A DNA stretch of 64,000 nt from Viola odorata (lineage: Eukaryota > Streptophyta > Magnoliopsida > Malpighiales > Violaceae): the NCBI GenBank assembly GCA_963691705.1, contig OY829544.1, positions 6,207,501 through 6,271,500 of the forward strand, given 5' to 3'. This document shows positions 56,701 to 64,000 of this stretch, in pieces. The first letter of the stretch is position 1; every line of letters begins with the position of its first letter. The notes under the pieces are model-generated. The model saw only the letters and a program-made list of their open reading frames with translations. It did not search any database and was not told the origin of the DNA. The position numbers and the translations under genes were made by a program.

Positions 56701-57533
56701 AACAATAATTAAAAGAAAAGAACTACCCAATGGAAAGTTAAATTCTAGTAGCAGCAAGAAAACTAGAGGGATATCAAGGCAACTGTTACCAATAATAAAA
56801 GAAAAAGACTCTAATAGGTGTCCAGGAAACAGTTGAACATAGAAAAGAAAAGTGCCTAGAAAATGTATAATCTAAGGAAGAAGAAAAAAATAAACCTTCA
56901 GTCCTTTGTAGCATGTTGTTGTAGTCCCTGTAGTTGAAAATTACAATCCCAGCTCTCAACCTAAACAAGCATAATTTAGCCAAGTACATTAGCTAAAAAA
57001 TAAGGTAAATAGCAAAAGCACATGACAAAAAGAGGGGAAACCCAGAAAATGCATATCTTTCCTCTCTTTCTCTAAAATCTCATACTCTATAAAGACTTAC
57101 GCAGTTTGTATTTCCACATAGAGAAGAAGAACCTAAACCAGCTTAACTATTGAGCTCTCAATTCTTCCATTAACAACATAATGATGCAAAATTAAATTAA
57201 TAAATCTAAACTATGAAACCTAGTACCTCCTTTTACGCTTTGCTTTTAGTTTATAGCGCAGACATCTCCGAAGAAATGAAGGCTGCACAACAACACAAAA
57301 AAACGAACCAAAAGTGAGAAATTTCCAAACATAGCACAAGCTACCTGAGCGCACCGCCACTCCACCACATCAACACTAAATAATGTACAGAAACAGACTC
57401 AACTAGCATTTACATTGGACTGAGCGCGGCGGTGAAGAATATTGTACAGCTCAACAGGCTTGCAGTATACGAGGAGGCTTTCTTCAGCTACAATGGCTTC
57501 TGACAACTGCACGCAACCATTTTGGTGGCACAT
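50764..57533 (-). CDS. VRN2: VRN2-like Polycomb (PRC2) VEFS-box protein
   Basis: Su(z)12-type subunit of PRC2, which trimethylates H3K27; plant VRN2 acts in vernalisation and is a hypoxia-regulated protein. Fourteen exons: 57414-57533, 57227-57282, 56896-56960, 56061-56113, 55722-55775, 55586-55645, 55321-55367, 55079-55212, 54052-54310, 53493-53541, 52752-52835, 51646-51725, 51447-51536 and 50764-50914; 1302 nt, 433 residues, close to Arabidopsis VRN2. Start MCHQNGCVQ; then EESLLVYCKPVELYNILHRR; a C2H2 finger with C87, C90, H103 and H108 (CPFCLMQC ... YHLCSSH); basic KPRRRKTR; KTRKLAAERSDPR; QKRQFYHSHRVQPMALEQVM; an acidic stretch (about 307-327); and the VEFS box (328-412: [40 protein letters not shown]). 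The protein starts Met-Cys, the N-degron entry used by VRN2. No lesions. Exon 3 could start 6 nt later. Confidence 0.94.
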
Positions 57534-57840
57534 TTGATACAAAAAATCGCACAATCGATCCTGTTTCACAGTGAAAAACAATGAGATTCTCAAATTTTGG
57601 CATCTGATAAGCACAGGTAACCTAGCTTAATTAGCAACGGAAAATCATAATTTCGGCGCCTGAAGTTGATAATTGTGTTGCAAAAGAACCAGAACAGTGG
57701 ATTAAGAGCTAGTTGTGGAATGTAAGATGGAAAGATTACCGAGGGGTAAATTCGAGCGGAAGAATGCGAAGTTGCGTGCCGGATAAAGGAAAGAGAAGGT
57801 CAAGAGGAACGAGAGAGTAGTCGTTGATGGTCAACTAACG
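57534..57840 (-). promoter_or_regulatory. 5' leader of the VRN2-like gene with probable UTR intron
   Basis: An acceptor (TTTCACAG) sits just upstream of the coding exon at about 57561, and a donor (CCTCG/GTAATC) near 57740, so a non-coding first exon at about 57740-57840 is likely. The ATG at 57533 is the first in the spliced leader that gives the VRN2-type start. Confidence 0.45.
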
Positions 57841-59607
57841 GAAACCGAATTTACGTTATTAATAGTATTTTTTATTACTATTCTTTTATTTTATTATTTA
57901 CTACAGTTTTCTACCTATTTTATTTTTTAAATCATTTTTTACCTTTCAAAAAATCAAAAATACTTTTGCTTCTCTGAAAAAGGAAATTGAAGCATCTTTT
58001 CCACTATTCTTTTATTTTATTTATTTATTATAATTGTTACTAAATTAAATAAAATGTACATTTTAAAAAAAAAAATTACATGTGTATAAAAATATTTAAT
58101 ATTGGAAAATATTCAGCAAGGTTGTTGTGGATATCTAGGCCTAATCAATTTCCAATGTGGATTTCAACTTTTTCTCAAGCGAGGCATTAGGGCATGAAAT
58201 AAGTAGATTAGGTATCCTCATTCTATACTAATTTTTAGTCCGTTAGAGCCATGTAAAAATTCCAAAATTTAAAAAATCGAAACCAACTGAATTAATTGAG
58301 GACCAATCCAAAAACTTGAGTATTTAAACCGTGGTAAAAAATCTGATTTGAAATCGAATGGAATTTTTTTTTGAATATTAAGGACCCGATTCAAAAGAAT
58401 TTAGGTACTCAATTAACCCGAATATAAATCCATTTTAACCGGTCCAAAAATCCAAAAGATTCAATGAAAAATTTCAAAAGTCAACCCAAATCAATTTTGG
58501 TTGATACAATATACTTAATATTTATTATTTTTTACATATAAATCTAATTATATATACTTCTAATGAATTATTTATCAATATTAATACTTAATACTATCCT
58601 TTTTTTCATTCTACTACTAATGTTTTTTACATATAAATGTATTTGTCCTTGTATCAGTTTCATTTATGTATATGATAGGCTAGAGTCATAAAGTCTTGTC
58701 CTCTTACCAAACAAGACAGAAAAAAAGGACAGCTTGCGAGTTCGATTTTGAAGAAAAAAAATTCCCCACTTATGTTTGATTGAATGGCAATATTTTTTTT
58801 TTCAATTTTAATATTTAATATCAATAAAATACTATTTAATTATATATAAAAAATAAAATCATCAAACTAAGTAAAAGAAATTAATAAAAAAATAAAAAAT
58901 GGCTCGATTAACTAAACCGACAATCACGAGAATAACTATAACCTGTTCCATTATACCGACCGGAATCTAAACTACCCATATTTTCAAATTGTAACCCATA
59001 TCCAAATACCCTAATTAATTGAACCGATTTGATTTAATTAGGTAATCAGCCAAACAGGTACCCAATTTAATTAGATTAAAAAATTAATAATTTGAATCAA
59101 ACCGATTTAACTGAGTATCCAAATTAAAATTACAAACGAATAAGTTACGCCAACCATGAGCAACCCTTTTTGGCATCGAGGTGAGTTATGGAAACACAGG
59201 TTTCCAAGAAGCTAACACGCTTCTTGGTGTTTGGTAATGGCTATAAAACCAAGTTTTAACAAAATCAATTCTTCAAGATCTTTGGACAAAGTTGTTAAAA
59301 ACTTAAAATCGAAATTTTAACTAAAATTAAAATGGTTAGATAAATTTAGAAATGTAAAATCATAATAGCTTATAACCATAATTATATGTATATAAGTGCG
59401 CATTTTGCTACATATCTAATCCAATATTAAAATTTTCCAGCAAACACTGCTAGTTTGATAGTACTAGTTTAAGAAGAAAATTTGTAGGAAAGTTATTGAG
59501 TGAGATTTCTTCCATTTCGAAAACAACAAAATGAATCAAATTTCTTGAATCTAATAGCACGATACACATCTCCCCTTCGTTGCGCAACTAAATAAATAAA
59601 CGTATAA
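57841..59607. other. Intergenic
   Basis: AT-rich with ACCGAA/CCGGTT-like patches at about 58250-59110, perhaps an old decayed repeat. No supported gene. Confidence 0.45.
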
Positions 59608-59737
59608 TCAAACAAATTGTAGGAAGAAAGGGGATGCTGCAGCGTGTTCCATGTCCTTTTGTTTGGCTAGCAGCCGCAAACGACCCGCAACTTCTGAGAA
59701 GGAAGGGTTGGCCTCAATGTGTTGCTTACGATCCCTC
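59608..59737 (-). pseudogene. Terminal-exon-like piece, gene not recognised
   Basis: After an acceptor (GATTTGTAG, just above 59737) the minus strand reads RDRKQHIEANPSFSEVAGRL, RLLAKQKDMEHAAAS and ends QFV with TGA at 59608. Composition is clearly protein-like. The rest of the gene would lie to the right; a decayed Copia element starts about 270 bp away and runs to the window edge. It may therefore be the last exon of a real gene with a retrotransposon in its last intron, or a relic. Typed as pseudogene only because the remaining exons are not visible. Confidence 0.45.
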
Positions 59738-60008
59738 CTACAAATCAAAACAAAACATCAGAGCATTCAACATACACAAATTTCGCAATAACTCTGAATT
59801 ACCTAGAGGTTAAGATGTAGAATCAACATTAGTTTCACCGTGCCTGGAATTTATAACGCATTCAAATTCCAGGCCAAATACCAAGCTATCAGTATCAGAT
59901 CCAGTTTTAGGACTTCAATCTTGATGCACAACCAAGCTCAACAACTATATTTAAACCTTAAGAAAATCTCAGCATTACTTCCTGACATATACATGTATGG
60001 AAGATATG
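59738..60008. other. Possible intron sequence
   Basis: Nothing recognisable; lies between the exon-like piece and the Copia LTR. Confidence 0.35.
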
Positions 60009-61392
60009 TGTTAGTTTTGAGGTTGATGAAGATTCTGATGTTTTGTAATTTCTCCAGCAAAAGATAATTCTATTGATTAATTTCCAAAAGTTACATACGG
60101 ATTATATTACATAAGTATTTATAGGTAGTAGAGAATTCTAGAACCTACAAGAAAAGTTACAGATGGCAGTTTTAGATTCTACAAGCGTTAATGATAATCC
60201 AAGGGATGGGGTGAGGGCTTTTCCGTCAAATGGCCTCTTGAAGTGAGGTGGTCGGAGTTCCTTGAACGACCTGCAAAGCGCCGGAGGTGGACTCCGGCGT
60301 AAGAACTCCGATGCCAAAGTCAGTGTTTGGTCTTATTTTGAGAAGTTCTACGTATGTGTGTGTAAGTGTGAGTTCATGTATTCTCAGTCTCTGGAATGTT
60401 TCTGAATACTTTGGAATCCTTGCCCTCAACGTTCTCCTCTCTTGCCTTTTTATGCGGCTTAAGTGGAAACTTTTAGGCTTGTCCCCCCACTTTTATGTTA
60501 GTGGAGACATAAAGTATGATTGAATATACATAAAGCTGGGCTAGTGCCCTTGGGAGAATAAATATTCTCCTTGTCTAGTGGCTTTATAGAGACTGAGTGG
60601 GGACTGAAGAAGCTGTCCCCCACACCAGCTTTGACCATAGACGTTATTGAATATAATGTACAATGTACCTTTATTGGGAGCTTATGCCGTTTGTGGCAAA
60701 TCGGCAAGGAGCCGTTGTGTTGAATCGGCATGCGCCGTTTGTAGGGAATCGGCATGGTGCCGTTATACCCAAATCGGTTTGGTGCCGTTTTGGAGGCAGT
60801 TGACTGAGTCAACCTAGGAAGTGATGCCGATCCGTAGCCTCTGCCTGGGTCGATGGATCGGCTCTGTGCCGTTTGATGACAACGGGCTGGACTTGTCCTT
60901 TAGTCACTTATTCCCGTTGACTTGGTCAATCGGTCGCGATGCCGTTTCATGTGGTTGACTTGGTCAAACCGGTCATATGCCGTTTTGACTGGTCAACGGT
61001 ACTTTGTGAAGGTACAATGTCCATTTTGCCCTTGTGATAATTTTATGTATTATCAGTTAACATACCAAGACAAAATTAATTACCTAGCTAAATTAACAAG
61101 CTAAGGTTATCTAGCTGATGCACAACGGCAGCACTACCATACAAAAGTGACAGCAGCGTTAGTGTTCCAAGGTAATTACGCAAGTATCACTTTATCAAGA
61201 CTTAACATGTCCAGCGATAGCAGGCAAGCAGCAATATCTACAAGAACAGCGTCAACAAGGCAGCAACGTTAACAAGCAGCGGCAACAGGGCAGCGATACC
61301 CTGGACGATAACCACAAAAGTAGCGATATCATGCAGCGATATCTACAGCGATATCTACAGCGATATCTTGCAAAAAGGAGCATATTTCAACA
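60009..61392 (-). repeat. 3' LTR, about 1.38 kb
   Basis: In element orientation it starts TGTTGAAATATGC and ends CTCAAAACTAACA, with a TATA-like TATAAATACTTATG about 110 bp before the end. U3 has repeats of GCAGCGATATC (about 61240-61375) and a run of GCCGTT/AATCGGCA motifs (about 60680-60990). Confidence 0.7.
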
Positions 61393-61414
61393 CTCCTCCT
61401 TGATCCTTTTGCAT

Positions 61415-64000
61415 GATACTCCAAGTTTCATACGAAGATTTTCAAATTTATCTCTAGGCAGAGATTTTGTCAAAATATCAGCTACTTGCTCATGACCATA
61501 GGCAAATCAACTTCACCTTCATTTTCAGCTTCTCTTATAAAATGAAACTTGATTTTAATATGTTTGGTCCTTCCATGCTGAACTGGATTTTTGGCAATTG
61601 CTACAGCTGATTGATTATCAACAAATATAGGAGTTGGACCTTCTTGCTTCAGCTTCAAATCTTCCAAGATTTTTCTTACCCAAATAACTTGATTTACTGC
61701 TACTGCAGCTGCAATGTACTCAGCTTCAGCAGTGGATTGAGCAACTGTTTCTTGCTTTTTTGAGTTCCAAGTGAGCATACCAGACCCAAAAGAACAAGTG
61801 TAACCTGAAGTACTCTTCATATCTTCACATGATCCTGCCCAATCGCTATCCGAATACGCATGTAGCTTGAAATCTGAACTCTTCTTATACCAAATTCCAT
61901 AATCCATGGTCCCTTTAACATACCTTAGCACTCTTTTCACAGCAGCAAAATGATTAATACTTGGAGATTGCATGAATCTTGACAAATAACTTGCAGCAAA
62001 CATTAAATCTGGTCTTGTTGCTGTCAAATACAACAAGCATCCAATAGCACTTCTATACAACTTCCCATCAACTTTTTCAGCATCATCTTCTTTTTGCAGC
62101 TTCAAGTTTGCAACAAGTGGAGTTGGAGCTGGATTGCACTCCTCCATTCTAAACTTTTTCAGAATTTCTCTTGCATATTTAACTTGAGAAATGAAGATTC
62201 CTTCATCACTTTGGCTGATTTCCATGCCCAAAAAATAGCTCATTATTCCCAAATCAGTCATCTCAAATTGCTCCTTCATCTCCTCTTTGAATGCTAGAAC
62301 CAAAGCAAGATTGTTTCCTGTCACCAATAAATCATCAACATACAAGGATATAATTAAAACATCATTCTTTTCAGCTTTAACATACAAAGTTGCTTCGCTA
62401 GAGCTTCTGACAAATCCTTTTTAAGCAAAGTAAGCATCAATCCTGCTGTACCATGCCCTTGGTGCTTGTTTCAGCCCATAAAGAGCTTTTTTCAACCTGT
62501 ACACTTTGTCTTCACTTCCTACAACTTGAAATCCTTCTGGTTGATCAACAAATATCTCTTCCTGCAAGTATCCATTAAGAAAAGCTGATTTCACATCTAA
62601 TTGATGAACTTGCCAGTGATTTTGCGCAGCCAATGCTAGAAGCATTCTTATCGTGTCATGTCTTGCGACTGGAGCAAAAGTGTCACCATAATCAATTCCA
62701 GCTTCTTGAGCATACCCTTTCGCAACCAATCTGGCTTTGAACTTGTATATACTCCCATCTGAATTCCTTTTAGTTTTGTAACTCCATTTGACACCAATAA
62801 CCTTCTTATCCTGTGGCTTGCTCACCATCTCCCAAGTTTGATTTTTCTCTATCATTTTCAGCTCCTCCTTCATTGCATTTTTCCATTCGTCATGCTGCAT
62901 CGCTTCTTCAACACAAGTAGGTTCAGTATATGCAAAGTTACACCTCTCATAGACATCAGAGAGAGCTCTAACTTTCCTTGGCGGGCTATCAGAATCATAA
63001 TCTTCTTCATTGATTTGAGATGATTCACCAGCTTCAGTGTGCTGATACGATTCACCACTTTCAGGACTTGCAATAACATCAGTTTTCCATTCCACTTTCT
63101 GCTCAATTTTTCTTTCCACTTTCTTCTCATCCCAATTCCATATAGCGTCTTCATCAACCTTCACATCTCTGCTTATAATCACCTTCTCGGTTTGAAGATT
63201 AAACACCCTATAACCCTTTGATGCTGTGCTATAGCCAAGAAATACACCCTTTACAGCTTTATCTTCAAGTTTATGCCTTTTTTTCTGCTGGAACATGAAT
63301 ATAACACAGAGAACCAAACACTCTTAGATGTTTAACACTTGGTTTCACCCCACACCATGCTTCAATTGGAGTGACACCTTCAACAGGCCTTGTGGGAAGT
63401 CTGTTCTGCAAGTACACAGCTGTAAAAACAGCCTCTGCCCAAAATTTCTTTGGCATAGATTTTTCCGCAATCATACACCTTGCCATTTCCATGATTGTCC
63501 GATTCTTCCTCTCAGAAACACCATTTTGCTGTGGCGTGTACGGGGTTGTTAGTTGTCTGTCAACACCATGTTCTTCACAAAATTGATTAAATTGAGATGA
63601 TGTGTACTCCGTGCCATTATCAGACCTCAAAGTCTTCAATTTGCATCCACTATAATTTTCAGCAAAGGCTTTAAACCTTTTGAAAACAGTAAACACATCT
63701 GATTTCTGTCTTAAGAAGTAAACCCAAGTCATTCTAGTCAAATCATCAATAAACAGAAGAAAATACTTGTTTCCACTCATTGATGGAGTCCTCATTGGTC
63801 CGCAAAGATCAGTGTGAACCAATTCCAGCTTCTCACTAGCTCTCCAAGCACCTGTTGATCTAAACGCCTCCCTTTGTTGTTTGCCGAGTTGGCAAGCTTC
63901 ACAAATTTCACTGCTTACTTGAATGACTGGTAGTTCTTTAACCATCTTCTGTTGATGTGCCAGCTGCAAAGCTTGATAATAAAAGTGTCCAAATCTCCTG
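61415..64000 (-). pseudogene. Copia pol fragment (integrase, RT, RNase H), broken
   Basis: From the window edge leftward: RRFGHFYYQALQLAHQQ and CEACQLGKQQREAF (GAG-pre-integrase); integrase Asp in HTDLCGP, Asp in RSDNGTEY and Glu in NGVSERKNR; RT with FKARLVAKGYAQ, LDVKSAFLNGYLQEE, LYGLKQAPRAWY and catalytic YVDDLL; RNase H with YSDSDWAGS, STAEAEYIA and FVDNQSAVAIAK. Lesions: an extra A in an A-run at about 63291 (frame changes after HVPAEKK); an in-frame TAA at 62421-62423 (after IDAYFA); a 2-nt shift at about 61496 (after EVDL), after which YGHEQVADILTKSLP continues. The native stop would lie within the first bases of the 3' LTR. Confidence 0.9.

Larger units (their letters stand above)
60009..64000 (-). 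mobile_element. Decayed Copia element, runs off the right edge
   Basis: 3' LTR at 60009-61392, polypurine tract GGATCAAGGAGGAG (61393-61406), then pol leftward from the window edge. The 5' LTR, gag and protease lie outside the window. At least three lesions in pol show it is older than the Copia at 15.6 kb. RT and integrase sequences resemble Tork/TNT1-type elements, but I did not assign a lineage. Confidence 0.85.

Overview
This window is nuclear DNA from a eudicot-type flowering plant; I cannot name the species. The genes have many short exons with GT-AG introns. The spacers are AT-rich and full of nested LTR retrotransposons and DNA transposons. A VRN2-type Polycomb gene and a TDBD-PHD-GNAT gene with a C-terminal EAR motif are plant-specific.

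Resident genes, left to right: the 5' part of an SGTA-type TPR co-chaperone (minus, 1-3349, runs off the left edge); UCH3, a ubiquitin C-terminal hydrolase of 233 aa in nine exons (minus, 11205-14567); a 477-aa plant protein of unknown function built from three copies of a two-exon module with a PPDIRNWF-type motif (plus, 28427-30923); a 576-aa IDM1-like TDBD/PHD/GNAT protein with a C-terminal EAR motif (plus, 47961-50401); and a VRN2-like VEFS-box Polycomb subunit of 433 aa in 14 exons (minus, 50764-57533). The last two converge with 362 bp between their stop codons. I joined exons by hand at GT/AG sites, and the reading phase agreed at every joint of the five genes.

Broken or orphan gene pieces: a 3' terminal exon of a RABH1 (Rab6-type) GTPase (7885-8028); two unrecognised terminal-exon-like pieces (6989-7159 and 59608-59737); a 5'-truncated enoyl-CoA hydratase pseudogene (24447-26879); a B3-domain (DUF313-type) pseudogene (42756-43330); and two copies of an ArfGAP exon carried inside a Mutator-like element.

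Mobile DNA fills much of the rest: (i) a rearranged Copia derivative with LTR and leader in inverted orientation (5327-6930, TSD CAGAC); (ii) a Copia element with an intact pol ORF but no gag (15611-24264, minus, TSD TAAAC), which carries a gag-only Sirevirus-like element in opposite orientation (19296-23817); (iii) an old hAT-like insertion (31548-42316) inside the B3 pseudogene, itself hit by a very young chromodomain Gypsy element (31565-37319, TSD GGTTC, LTRs differing at one base) and by a second hAT element (38383-41337, TSD CTACCACC); (iv) a Pack-MULE (43811-45563, TSD TTTTACTTT) and a short MULE-like element beside it (45604-46086); (v) a decayed Copia element running off the right edge (60009-64000). 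No tRNA, rRNA, CRISPR or organellar gene was seen.
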